Shown one piece after another: positions 24,031 to 35,946 of a stretch of DNA of 64,000 nt. Source of the DNA: Agaricus subrufescens (taxonomy: Eukaryota; Basidiomycota; Agaricomycetes; Agaricales; Agaricaceae); contig CM057057.1 in assembly GCA_029945375.1 (NCBI GenBank), positions 5,580,001 to 5,644,000 on the forward strand, in the 5' to 3' direction. The position numbers were made by a program, and so were the translations under genes. The notes under the pieces were generated by a model. It searched no databases. It saw nothing but the letters and a program-made list of their open reading frames with translations, and was not told where the DNA came from. How positions within the stretch are numbered: position 1 is the first letter of the stretch; each line of letters begins with the position of its first letter.

Positions 24031-24529
24031 ATTGTATTTCCAGGGCGATGAGTTAGCGCTTTGGGCATGAGCATAGAGCAGATTTACTGGTCACCGGCAG
24101 AACACGCCTCGCCTCGATATTTCCTTTTCAAATACAACTAGTGATCAAACGCAATGGCTCGTCTTCTTCGCAGCAAGTAGAACGATCTTTCATGAAAACC
24201 TCAAGCAAGTGGCGCACCCCTAAAGTTTAATCTTCGCGGTGCCGTGCATGCCCATCGTGTGGCGTGATCATGGGACCGACTGCGACACTCATTGGCCTCA
24301 TTTTCCTGTGTTGTGTGTGCGCCTCTTTGTTAGGGACAAGCGCCTCTGTACTAGTTCAGATCCTACATATAGGTAGCCCCCTGCTCTCTACAATATCCTT
24401 CGCTCCAGCTCTACGAGAAATGGATTGTCAAGCCACTTACGGGTTCGCAAAGTAAGTGACCGTATCGCACTCTAAGTAGTTTCTTCGATGGCCTGACGCC
24501 GCGATAGGGACTGGCCTCCATTGGTCACA
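24031..24529. other. Region between TRM2 and vWA gene 1
   Basis: No gene is seen here, but it is recognisably related to 31640-32181 upstream of vWA gene 4. Both contain a CGCAGCAAGT block followed by TTCATGA, and later a TGTGTGTG-type block about 200 bp before the start codon. This marks it as part of a duplicated segment. Confidence 0.55.
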
Positions 24530-26523
24530 ATGTCTATGAGCACTGCCTCACTCCCCGCTTGTGGCGCAGCTCTTTCATTGTGCACAGCTACGCACGATCT
24601 GATCCTGCATGCCGTTATCATTCTCAGCGTTGTTGACGGTGTTCTTCTCGTGTTTTCCATGGTTCTTCTATTCCTTTTCTATTCCCGGTCCCGGCACGAC
24701 AGCAAGGAATCTGTCAAGGAAAGTACAGGTACCACCGAGTCGGTCACTGAAAAACCCGAACTTCCTGCTCCGACTGTCACTAGTCAGGTTGCGAGAGATG
24801 TGCTACCCTCTCTCCCGGAACCCTGCCATCCGTCTAAACTTGAACTGCCCACTGGACTACGCGACACTGTTCATGTCACCAGAGATGTAATACCTCCTCC
24901 TTCAGAATCTCATCCCCCTTCTGTGGTTGTTCTACCTATTACCAACCCTATCGCGAGAGATGTGTTGCCCTCTCCTCCAGAACCGAGCCTTCTTCCTGTA
25001 GCTGGACCACCCGACACCGGTCATGTCACCAAAGATGTGGTACCCTCCCCTCCGGAATCTCATCCCCCTTCTGCCCCTAAAACGCCCACGGTGTTACCCT
25101 CTCCTCCCATAATTCGCTCCCCGCCTGTACCGAACCCACAGATAGATGTAGGAGAGAAGAGTAAAAATCGTGCCCTGCCTAGGGTGCCCTCCCTTACCTC
25201 TTTAAGCGCCTCCATGGATGACCGTCGAACAGAACGGTCTAGCTTACGATCCGACGCCATGTCATTTCGTTCAACGAGTAGCTCCAGTGATCAATCCTTG
25301 GATACTATTTCCATAAACGATTTCGATCAAGGCGAAGACGGAGAAATGCATCCCGGGATTTATAGGTTAGTAACAGAAGGCAAATTCTCCAAGGAGGCTG
25401 TGGGACGTCTGGCACCTATGCCACCGAAACCTGGTACAGTCCTTCCTGACTATAATCCTAGGCTGGATGAAGCAAGACCACAGGAAATAAACGAGTATCT
25501 CAAGTGAGTAACTGACGAACTAGATTCTTGTTTAGAACTTGAACACTTCTTATAGCAAATACCGGATTTTCTTCGTTATAGACGATTCAAGATCGGTAGG
25601 TCTGGTTCTACTGGATTTAATCCATAAGGACTGTATAGAACATCTATCCGTTTAATTATAGATGGTCAGGCATTGGACCGAAACGCAAGTCGCTCTCGCA
25701 GAGATTGCTAATTATGCCCTTGTGAATTACTCGGACGGGGTCGACATTCGGTTCTTCAATTCACGAGAACGGAAAAGCGGAGTTCAGGTATGATGTACCG
25801 TACAATCTAAAAACAATCCCTTTCCTTAGCAAATATATTGCAGGGTGCGGAACAGGTGGTGGATGTTTTCAAATCGGTTACGAGGTCTGGTGAGCCTTAT
25901 ATATTTATTGAATTTGAAAAGGAGCCTGACGAGTATATTAGCTGGGACTCCGACTGGTCGAGTACTCGGGGAAGTACTTAAAGAACAACTCGATCGGCTT
26001 GATGAGGCATACAAGAAGGGAGAATATTCTTCAGAACGTCCTCTGGACGTCATTGTCCTTACTGATGGCGTACCTAGTGAGATTACTTTCTTTGATCTCC
26101 CTGTCTATCGACTTAACAAGTCTCTTTAATAGACGCCGATTCTCCCCCTGCCCCTGTTATCAAGGAAGCAGCAGCGCGTTTGAACAACGCAAAACACCAC
26201 CAAAACTGGATTGGTATCCAGTTCGTACAAATCGGAGACAACCCAAAGGCGGAGCCTACCTTGTTGTCTCTTATCGATTCTGAAAGTAACAATGTGAGTT
26301 GATCTATACAGAAGTGTGGCTATTTGACTGAGGCTTCCTTTTCTTTTGATAGAATATGGTCGATACCGTCAGCTATAGTTTCTACAAGAATAAGGGAGGT
26401 GGCAAGTTGACGCCTCAGATATTGGAACGGATTATCTTGGGAGGGTTACATCCCAACTTGCGGTCGTTTTACAATCAATATCGTAAAAGTGTAGGAGAGA
26501 AGACCTCCCGGGCTATCTATTGA
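24530..26523 (+). CDS. Membrane-anchored vWA-domain protein 1
   Basis: The first exon (24530-25503) encodes a short N-terminus, one hydrophobic helix (HAVIILSVVDGVLLVFSMVL), then a long Pro/Ser-rich stalk with four RDVxPSPPE-like repeats, and the family block SINDFDQGEDGEMHPG through YNPRLDEARPQE. Six further exons give the vWA domain: FFVIDDSRS with M following (metal site DxSxS), VDIRFFNS, GTPTGRVLGEVLKEQLDRL (the metal-site Thr region), VIVLTDGVPS (the metal-site Asp), HHQNWIGIQFVQIGDN and the ending LERIILGGLHPNLRS. vWA domains usually bind protein ligands through Mg2+; the partner here is unknown. All metal-site residues are kept. Start chosen at the ATG equivalent to that of gene 4. Confidence 0.85.
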
Positions 26524-27120
26524 GGAGGGACGCTCGTTTCTGGATCCTTTGCGAGTCGCAAAAGTGTATTACGATATGAACGCTTGAGTACCTCGGGTCT
26601 TTACAGGATAGAACAGTTTTACGCTACGCTCACTGGTAGACTGTGTCTTCTCTTATGCAGTATGTCCCATTCAAGAACTTGTATGCGAATTCTTTTCTTC
26701 GCGACTTCACGAGAAGTAAATGGCGGATGTTTCAAGAGCTCTTCGAACTAGCTAGAAACTTGGAGAGTCGTAATATTAATAGAGGAGACTTTTCTATATT
26801 TACTCAAGATTCTTCGCACTACTGTTCATTGTACGTATTTATTACCTTTTAATCAGACTTCCGGGCCACGTTTGGTGAACAATGGCTTTTCTACGCAGTT
26901 CTTCAGTCTTCGAGGTAGTACGCTATGCGTTATCCATCCTTTAGCGAAGATTCTACATATAAGCCTTCGACTATTCAGTTTCTACACTCCTGCCGCTTTC
27001 CTCTACACTGCCGATTGAATGGAGCATCAAGTCAACCAATTGTTCCCGAATCGGTATGTATTTACTTCTACTAAGCCTTCTTCAGTGACTTGATGCTACA
27101 ATAGGATCCCATCAAATAAA
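26524..27120 (+). repeat. Intergenic spacer repeat, copy 1
   Basis: From about 26750 this spacer matches 29140 onward closely: an AGCTAGAAACTTGGAGA block, AATATTAATAGA, then a shared TTCTTCGCACTACTG-like block and a TTATTACCTT block. It is the spacer half of the tandem vWA unit. Confidence 0.75.
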
Positions 27121-28776
27121 ATGTCTATCAACCCTCCGACCGTTCCCAGTTGTGTTGCAGCGCTTTCTTTGTGTACAGCGATGCATGATAAACTCTTGCA
27201 TGTCGTTATAGCTCTCAGTTTTCTTCTTGGAGTTCTCCTGACAACTTTCTCGATGCTATTGTTGTTTTTGTGCTTTAGGAGGGAGGGGGCCATTCCGTCA
27301 GAGGAGGGTAAAAGTACCGTTTCGGAGCCGGTCAATGAACATTACGAAGAAAAACTCGATACCGGTAACGTAAGCAAGAATGAAAAGGCCTCTGTGTTGC
27401 CTTCCCCGCTGCAATCAGTCCCCCCCTCCTCGTGGGAAGTAAAAGGCGCTATTGAAGATGATATTTCTGTCCATGCGTTTTCAGACGACGGGCAATGTCC
27501 ATGCTCGGAACCTGTCATTGTTCCACATTGTTCCCCGCTCCGCCCCAGTTCCGCTGCCCCCCTTGCTGCGACTTCTGTGGATGATTTCGATCAGGGACAA
27601 GGCCATGTCTTTCATCCTCAAGTACGCACGCTGGTGGAAGAAGGGAGTTTTACCAAAGATGCTGTCCGACATTTAAAACCTATTGCGCCGAGGCCTGACG
27701 CAGTCATTGCTGGCTATAACCCTATCCTGGATGAAATCAGACCGGAGACGATGGATACATATCTACTGTGAGAGAACTACCAATCATTGGCACATTCCAA
27801 TACTAATGAAATATATTTACAGTAATTATCGAATTCTATTTGTTATTGACGATTCGACATCCGTAGGCGTTATTCCACTTCGTCCGCCCCATGAAAGTTG
27901 ATCAATTATATATTCCTGACAGATGAAGGGACACTGGAGTGAGACGAGCAATGCGCTTTCAGAGATTGCCCAGTATGCTCTCAGGTATCACTCGGACGCA
28001 GTTGATATCCGTTTTTTCAATTCACGATATCAAAAATGCGGAGTTCAGGTGCGATGATGTACAACATGGATAGAATTGTTGCCTGACCATACTTACGGCA
28101 GGGTAAAGATCAAGTAATGGATATTTTCAACTCCGTTTCAAGATCGTGTGAGTCCAGCATACTTCAAATCGATTTCCCAATGACTTACTAGTGAAGTAGT
28201 TGGAACGCCGACTGGTCGAGTACTCGAGGAAGTACTTAACGAGCAACTGGATCGACTCGATGGTGCCGAACAGAGGGGAACATATTCTTCAGAGCGTCCA
28301 TTGGACATCATAATCCTTACAGATGGTGTACCCGGTGAGATCTCGTTTGCTGGTCACGTTGATGATTCAACTAACCAGCTGTCTTGATAGACCTCGATTC
28401 TCCTCCTGCTCCAGTCATTGAAGAAGCCGCAAGGCGTTTGAAAGCCACCGGTCACCACCAAAATTGGATAGGTATTCAATTTGTACAAATTGGGGACAAC
28501 CCATATGCAGAGCCAACCCTACTATCTCTTATTGACTGCGCAAACAACAACGTCAGTCTGTTTGCTAGTATAAGACGACAATTCATCTGGTTTTATTTTT
28601 GATAGGATATGGTGGATACTATCAGTTACAGTTTTTACAAAGATGAGGGAGGCGGAAAACTGAGTCCGGAGATATTGGAGCGTATTATTTTGGGAGGGTT
28701 ACATCCGAACTTGCGGTCGTACTATAACCAATTCCGCCGAAAGGTAAATGCGGTGACGTCCCAGATGATTTATTGA
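27121..28776 (+). CDS. Membrane-anchored vWA-domain protein 2
   Basis: The shortest member of the array. Exon 1 starts at 27121 and encodes a Cys-containing N-terminus (CVAALSLCTAMHDKLLH), one hydrophobic helix (VVIALSFLLGVLLTTFSMLL), a stalk of about 90 residues without the Pro repeats of gene 1, and the block VDDFDQGQGHVFHP through YNPILDEIRPE. The vWA exons read FVIDDSTS then M, VDIRFFNS, GTPTGRVLEEVLNEQLDRL, IIILTDGVPG, HHQNWIGIQFVQIGDN and LERIILGGLHPNLRS, with TGA at 28774-28776. Intron positions match those of the neighbours. The metal-site residues are intact. Presumably one membrane pass with the vWA domain in the cytoplasm (inference). Confidence 0.85.
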
Positions 28777-29532
28777 AGGGGAGTTACCGGAAGCTTCTTG
28801 TTGAATAGTATCAATCTTAATAGTTTCTCTCCACGCTTTTCTTATGCCACGATGCTCATGACATTGATTTCGCGGGGCGCCCCAGGCTCGTACTGTCCCT
28901 AGCTCTACCACGTGAGTACGAGTCTTAGCGGACCGCCAAAAACGAAGCGGATGTTTCTGTCTAGTGATGGGAAGTTAGATGTTGAACACTTGAGCATCTT
29001 CTGTCCTAGAGCAATTTATTATCCAGCAACTGGTAGATCGAGCCTTCTCATCCAATTAAGGACATCAATAAAACTTTTAGGCTTATAGGCGAGTTCCTTC
29101 CTTCCAAGCGGGTGAACTGCGGGTGATTCAAGAAATTTTCGAGCCAGCTAGAAACTTGGAGACTCGGAATATTAATAGAAGAAATTTATCTATATCCATT
29201 CCAAGATTCTTGGCACTACTGTGCATGTGTCCTATAACTGTACGTGTTTATTACCTTCAATCAGGCTTCCGGTCCACGCAGTGTGAACATGGGACTTTCT
29301 ACACGATTCTTCAATCCTCGTGGTTGTGCGTTGCGTACGTTTTTGTTAAGGGGAGATGTTATCCACCCTCGAGCGAGGGTTCTACATTTAAACCTTCGAC
29401 TGCACAGTCTCTGCACTCCATCCGCTCCCCTTCACTTTCCTGAGTATATGGAGCAGCGAGTTGACTATTTGTCTACCAATAGGTAAATGTTGCTTCATCT
29501 AGTTGACACCCTCAGTGACTTAAGGCGATGAT
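28777..29532 (+). repeat. Intergenic spacer repeat, copy 2
   Basis: This corresponds to 26524-27120 over several hundred bases, with scattered differences. No gene is recognised inside; the open frames here are not conserved between the two copies. Confidence 0.75.
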
Positions 29533-31273
29533 ATGAACAGGCCTCCTTCTAGCAGGATGCTTACTAGCAACCCGTTCAGCATCCCTGCTACTCAGGATTA
29601 TGGTCCAACCCTTGCTTTGTGTACTTCCACACACGATAAACTTCTGCATGCAATTATTGCTCTCAGCATTCTTGTCGGAGCTCTCTCGATCGTTTCATTG
29701 ATATTACTCCTACTTCTGTGCTTCAGAATTAGACGCAGTAGGGAGGGACCTAATCCGGGGGAGGAAGGTGCAAGTAAAAGCACCGAGTCGGTTGTTTCAC
29801 GACCCGAACATAGTGAAACCCCACATGCTGGTAATACAACAGACGAAGAAATGACTATCTTACCTTCCTCACTGGAACAAGGTCCTTCTTCTTCCTCGCA
29901 AGCACAATCAGAGGTAAAAGATACAATCGAAGATATCCGTACCCTTTCTAGGGTCTCTTCTGTCGCCTCAGTACGCGCATTCGAGTCTGGCACAAGACGA
30001 CCACCATGTCAATGTTTGCAGCCTGTTGAAATTGCATGTGGTGCCGGGAGCGGTTCCAGTCCCAGTCCCTCTCACGCTGTTATTTCTGTGCATGATTTCG
30101 ATCAGGGCCAGGATGATGAAGTTCACCCCGAGGTACGGGCTCTTGTAGAAGATGGAAGTTTTACAAAGGAAGCGGTTCGACACTTGAAGCCCGTCCCGCC
30201 GAAGCCTGGCACTGTGATACCTAATTATAACCCCATACTAGACGAGGTTAGGCCGGGAACGATGGATGAATATCTCAGGTGAGTGAGAGCCACTTACCAG
30301 TGTTATCTAGAATTGAAGAATCATGATCACAGCAATTTTCGAGTTTTCTTTGTCATAGACGATTCGGGATCTGTATGTCTGATTCTACTCAGCCTGATCG
30401 ATATGAGTTAGTAAACTTTGATCATAGATGATGCATCATTGGGATGAAACGCGCAATGCGCTGTCAGAGATTGCCGATTATGCTCTCACCTATCACTCGA
30501 ACGCCGTTGATATTCGTTTCTTCAACTCCCTCTATCGGAATCGGGGAGTTCGGGTACGACGGTTCTCAACTCAAAAGAATTGATTTCTTGATAATATCTA
30601 TGATAGGGAACTGATCAAGTGATGAATATCTTTGGTTCTGTTTCGCCATCCGGTGAGTCTAACGAATTGATCATTTATAAAATGCATAGTGAGAAAAACA
30701 GGTTGGACCCCGACGGGTCGAGTACTTAGAGAAGTGCTCGATGAGCAACTGGATCGCCTGGACAATGCTCAAAGGAATGGATCATATTCTTCAGAGCGTC
30801 CTTTAGAAATCATTGTCCTTACCGATGGGGTACCTAGTGAGACATTTTCTCTTTTATTCCAATGCTTTTTGATTAGCAAGCTATTTCAATAGACGCCGAC
30901 TCCCCTCCTGCCCCTGTTATTCAAGATGCAGCAAGGCGGCTCCAAAGTACAGGTCATCATCAAAATTGGGTCAGTATACAATTCGTACAGGTTGGAAACG
31001 ACCCACAAGCGGAGCCAACTCTCTTGTCCCTGATTGATTGCGCCAACAACAATGTGAGTGACTTGCACAAAATATAAACACTTAGCTGACTGACTTTTAT
31101 AGCATATGGTCGATACAATCAGTTATAGTCAGTACAAGGGAGAGGGAGGGGGAAAATTGACCCCTCAGATATTGGAGCGTATTGTTCTTGGCGGGCTGCA
31201 TCCTAACCTGAGATCGTATTTTAATCAATACCGTAGAAAGTTCAATGAAAAGACCTCACGGATGATGTATTGA
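29533..31273 (+). CDS. Membrane-anchored vWA-domain protein 3
   Basis: Exon 1 starts at 29533 (or the in-frame ATG at 29557) and carries LALCTSTHDKLLH, a hydrophobic helix (IIALSILVGALSIVSLILLL) with a basic stop-transfer stretch (RIRRSREG), a Ser/Glu-rich stalk, and VHDFDQGQDDEVHPEVRALV through YNPILDEVRPG. The vWA exons read FFVIDDSGS then M, VDIRFFNS, GWTPTGRVLREVLDEQLDRL, IIVLTDGVPS, HHQNWVSIQFVQVGND and LERIVLGGLHPNLRS, with TGA at 31271-31273. It has the canonical DxSGS metal-site sequence. It is closest to gene 4 in the vWA part, so genes 3 and 4 share the most recent duplication there. Confidence 0.85.
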
Positions 31274-31539
31274 TGGGTAGTATACACAGGATTTCTTTCT
31301 TGCACATCGTCCTTTCTATAAACTTCTTGTCAATATTACACTCAAATTGTTTGATGTATATCATCAATATTGGATATTGAATAGTGATGAGTTGATCCGT
31401 CGTAAATATGTGTTCATGTTTGGTAAGATAATATGTGTCCTTGTTGTTCTATTCAGGTGTAAAACACATTTCCCAACACTCATACCTAAATCGACACTTT
31501 CAACCCCATGAGTCTACCTACTTTAGCAGACAGAGACAC

Positions 31540-31690
31540 TACGGAAGGGTGACGGTGATATACGTTAGAGAGTCCGAATGGTTTAATCTGTTGTAGCAGA
31601 CGGGACATGTAGCGGTTCTGAAGTTGATGCGGGTCGCCATTGTGGTGTGACAAGTTGAGTTATAGTGCTTTGAACGCCTCGTGCCCTTAC
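31540..31690 (+). pseudogene. Decayed copy of the TRM2 3' end
   Basis: This stretch aligns with the last about 90 coding bases of TRM2 and its downstream sequence. GATATACGTTAGAGAGTC matches the codons for YVLESL, AGACGGGACATGT matches those for QTGHV, and CTGAAGTTGATG matches those for LRLI. Downstream, a GAGTTATAGTGCTTTG block matches the TRM2 3' flank near 24049. It has small indels and stops and cannot be coding. It is the marker left when a segment starting inside TRM2 was duplicated together with the vWA gene behind it. Confidence 0.75.
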
Positions 31691-32181
31691 GAAAATGGCG
31701 CAGTCTTACCGACCACCAGGAGAACATGTTTTCCTTCCAAGATTTTCTTGCATCAATGACGTTCCTGCTCAACCCGCAGCAGGCTCCTGGGCCTTCCTCG
31801 CAGCAAGTGGGAAGATGATTCATGAAGTCCTCACCTCAGCCAGAAACTTTGAAAGTCTATCCACTTGTGATTCTTCGCAGTCACCGTGTACATACCTCGT
31901 GTCGTATGAACATGCGGTCTTCTGACGGTTCCTCACGCCTCACTTTCTTGTGCTGTGTGTGCCCTTCTGTAGGTCATAAGTGTTTTTGTTACAAGCGAAG
32001 ATTCCACATCTAACCATTCCTCACTAAGGCTTCCCATCCACCTAGTGCTCTTTGCGTTAGTTTTGAGACCCAAAGGCGGCCAAAATACTCGCAGGCTCAC
32101 GGAGTGAGTAGTTTTATTCGTTCTTCTGCAGCTACTCCCCTGACTCAACACTGCGATAGGTACAGGCTAGCATTGGTCACA

Positions 32182-33883
32182 ATGTCAATCAGTACTCCGC
32201 TCCTCACTTGTGGTGCACTATTGTCGGTCTGTTCTGCTAAGCACAGCGTACTTCTGCACATCGTGATCATTCTCAGTATCGTGGCCGGGATTCTCCTTAC
32301 TTTTTCCATGATTCTTTCGCTCCTTCTGCTCTTTCGGCTTCTTGGATATGATAAAGAACTCATTCGAGCCAAGGAAGATACAGGTCCTGTCGCATCACTT
32401 CCCGAGCGGCCTGAACAGTCTGGATCACTCGACACCTGTACCGCGACAGAAGGCGAAGAGGTTACCACGGTATCCCCCTCTTCATCATTAAACATCAAAG
32501 GTCATACTTCCAGCGTTCCTTTTGGAATTCTCCTCATCCTGTCCTTGATCTTGATCATCCTTTTCGGCATCCGGCTGGGGCGCGGCAGAGAGGGGCACGT
32601 TCTGGCAGAAGAGGGTGCAAACATTGTCGAGTCGGTCATCGAAACAGTCAATTTACATCATTCCCAATACAGTCTCAATCCCCCTTTGACTCTTATCTCG
32701 GCAGCAGATTTCGATCAGGGTCAAGATGATGAATTGCATCCTGAAGTACTTGTACTCGTAGAGGAGGGAAGTTTCACGAAAGAAGCGGCTCGACGTTTGA
32801 AACCCGTGTCACCAAAAATTGGTACCGTTATTCCAGAGTATAATCCCGTCTTGGACGAAGCCAGACCAGAGACAATGGTCGAGTATCTCAAGTGAGTCAA
32901 CAATTGGTGTTTAATTTTTTCTAATCCTGACGGAACATAATTACAGTAATTTCCGGGTTTTCTTTGTCATAGACGATTCGGGATCAGTGAGCCTAATTCT
33001 ACTTCAACTGATCAATGTAAATTGGTTTAATTCTGGCTCACCAATTCCAGATGGTACAGCACTGGAATGACACGCGCAATGCGCTGTCGGAGATTGCTGA
33101 TTACGCCCTTACTTATCACTCGAATGCCGTGGATATTCGTTTCTTTAATTCTGCTTATCGAAAGTTAGGAGTTCAGGTACGACGATCTACAGCCCAGAAG
33201 GAATTGTTTCTGACCGTTTCCATGGCAGGGTGTGAACCAATTAATGGACATCTTTACTTCCATTTCGCCATCTGGTGAGCATAACCTACTTGTTAGCTTT
33301 CAAGAAAGTGTACGAGAAAAACAGGTTGGACACCGACAGGTCGAGCACTCAGAGAGGTTCTTGATGAGCAACTGAATCGTCTTGACGATGCCCAAAGGAA
33401 TGGATCGTATTCTTTGGAGCGTCCTCTAGAAGTCATTGTCCTTACAGATGGCGTTCCCAGTGAGTCGCTAGTTCTGTTATCTCAATGGTTCCTTATACGC
33501 TATTGATAGATTCCGACACTCCTCCCGCTCTGGTAATCGAAGATGCGGCCAGGCGACTGAAAAGTACGGGGCACCATCAAAACTGGGTCAGCATTCAATT
33601 TGTACAGATCGGAGACAACCCAAAAGCGGAACCTACCCTCTTGTCCCTTATAGACTGTGCTAACAACAATGTGAGCTGCCTTGTAACAAAACAGTCACTC
33701 GATTGACGATTCTTTCTATAGCATATGGTCGATACTATTGGTTATAGCCAATACAAGGAAGAGGGAGGCGGAAAACTAACTCCTCAAGTTTTGGAGCGCA
33801 TTGTTCTGGGCGGGCTGCATCCTAATCTGAGATCGTACTACAATCAATACCGCAGAAGGTTGAATGAACGGGCCCCTCAATGA
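32182..33883 (+). CDS. Membrane-anchored vWA-domain protein 4 (hybrid, two membrane helices)
   Basis: The N-terminus (CGALLSVCSAKHSVLLH, helix IVIILSIVAGILLTFSMIL) is most like gene 1. A short stalk is followed by a second hydrophobic helix (FGILLILSLILIILFGIRLG) and RGREGHVLAEEGA, which resembles the helix and RSREG segment of gene 3. After that come AADFDQGQDDELHPE, YNPVLDEARPE and the vWA exons FFVIDDSGS then M, VDIRFFNS, GWTPTGRALREVLDEQLNRL, VIVLTDGVPS, HHQNWVSIQFVQIGDN and LERIVLGGLHPNLRS, with TGA at 33881-33883. The order looks like two fused N-terminal modules, so the protein may be a hairpin with both ends on one side. The metal-site residues are intact. Confidence 0.82.
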
Positions 33884-35946
33884 ATAAGTGATGGGAAATG
33901 TACCGGATAACTTTCGTAATTCCATGACCTTGACATCCCGCTTTCCCTATTCTATCTCATGTACTTATCATATTTGGCATTTCTCATTTATATGATATTG
34001 CATTTCCTCATTTATTTTCAGTCATACTACGACATCCGAAATTTACGGGGGAAATCTTAGATGTTCGCCATGTTATGCTCTCTACGAGTGCTAAGTATGA
34101 TATCAGCTGACTCAACAACAGCGGGTTCAATTGTCTTGTATTTCGGTCTTTAGGTTCGACAAACATGTCATTCACTTGGATGTGTTCCTTCAGGGTAGAC
34201 GGTAGATTGAACATTCGAGAAACAAGTTTCATCTCGAAGACGTGCATCGGTAATTGTGAGAATTGGAATATCGAAAGACCACACCCGGGTAGATCATGCT
34301 ATCGAAAGGCGGTGCGATCAGATCAGACCTAGAAGCACCAAAAAAAAAAAAAAAATGATGGGCGGCAGGGACTCACAATTAGTTGTAAAAGACAACAAGA
34401 ATGTTACCGACATCGTTACGCCAACTTAAGTGGCATGGAGACTGAAGACATCACCATGAGCCGTCTTCGGTCATCTTCGAGTTGTTTTTTTGTTTTTATG
34501 TCCCTTCCTCTGTCTTGTGACTTTGACTCGCGATGCCCATTGAACGGCAGCGATCACATCTCTTGTGTATGATGCTCATTGCTTGGAGAGCCGAGGATAA
34601 ATTGGCCTCGCTTTGTAAGAACCAGTGTCGGTAAGCTATGCAGAAGGCAAGATAATAGGAATGACTGAAAGGGAGAATAACCCATCCAGTCATCTTCAAA
34701 GCAAGGGCTAGGTAAGAGCCAGAGCAGGAAAAGTTGAACGAAGAATAGCAGATGTCAAGACTCCATTCCATTCTACCCTCCGGCAGCACCTACAGGCGAG
34801 CTGTGTGTCATCGTATGTGCGGGACGGAACTCGATAGTGCGTGCCAAGTGCGTGCCACAGTGATCGCCGACGGAGTTGATGCCGTATCCCGATTTTGTCG
34901 CTATACTATATCCACTATTTGTCGACAACTCAACAAGACGTTTGACATGGTCTTACAATCTATTCTACAAGAATTCTTTGTGGTTACAGATTGACGAAGG
35001 TCGGGTGTCTGAAGGTATGATGGAGGCAGATAAACCAACCAACTTAAGGGCGGGCCTTGCCAATCGCTCTATGACTTTGCGATGACAAAATAAATTCTCC
35101 TTCCCTTTAAGACTAATGAGAACTAAGTCGAGTATGTCCAAACTTCATAGAGCTTATACCATTGATCGACGTTCTTGATTGTTATGCATTAGCATTGGTT
35201 GCGGTTGAATAGAAGTGGCCTTTTGAATACATCGAGAAAGTGTGGTAGAGATGAATGAGTTATATTCAATACTCAATATATAGTATTATTAGTTGGCGTT
35301 GAGTTGTGAATTTAAAGTCAGAGTCTCATACTGGCGAAACTTTCAACGGCTTTATTGGTCAGGCGACATAGTAGACAACTACAAATCGCTGCAGGGATAG
35401 CTATTCACAACCCCATATCGGGTCCAAGTAACCCAAGATAAGCTCTCGCTGGCCCGAGCACTTAAGTGCTACATGTTGCTGCGCCACACACACATAATTT
35501 TACGTGACCAATGGTTGTCGCTAGGGTCCTCCTAGCCGAGTGGTCAATCAAGCAAGGCCGTACCAATGCTACTAAAACGTATAAAGAGTGCCGTTATCTC
35601 GGAGTTTAGGTTCAACAAAAAAACACCGTATACTCCGCTCAGTGTAAAGTTTTGGTGATGGATGAACGGTCTTGGAAAAGGGTCGACCAGAGACATGTCA
35701 AAAATACCATCAATATGACTAAGTTCGAGAATACACTTGTGAACCCTTTGGCCGAAGTTCGAACACTTAGGGAATGCTACAGACAACTGAAGTTTAGTCA
35801 TACGGCAGCCTAGGGTCAATGAAGTAGTAGGACTAAGGACAAGGCTGAAAGTCCCAGATGAGTTATCGCTATGCATTAACAAGATGTAAGTAAAAGAAGT
35901 ATGAAACGTAAATCAAAAGACAAGATAGCAGTCACGAATAGTTCAA
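33884..35946. other. No gene recognised; one 16-base A run
   Basis: Short unsupported frames only. A run of 16 A residues lies at 34340-34355; no retroposon body was recognised before it. Confidence 0.45.

Larger units (their letters stand above)
23935..33883 (+). repeat. Tandem array of four vWA gene units
   Basis: Four head-to-tail genes of about 1.7-2.0 kb with conserved intron positions and partly conserved spacers, and a TRM2-tail fragment before the fourth. The unit length including spacer is about 2.4-2.7 kb. Confidence 0.85.

Noticed and set aside
34340..34355. Run of 16 A as a retroposon tail
   Set aside because: No element body or target-site duplication could be recognised; a simple homopolymer is enough to explain it.
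35525..35600. tRNA-like D-arm pattern (GCCGAGTGGT)
   Set aside because: No matching T-arm or acceptor pairing follows within tRNA distance.
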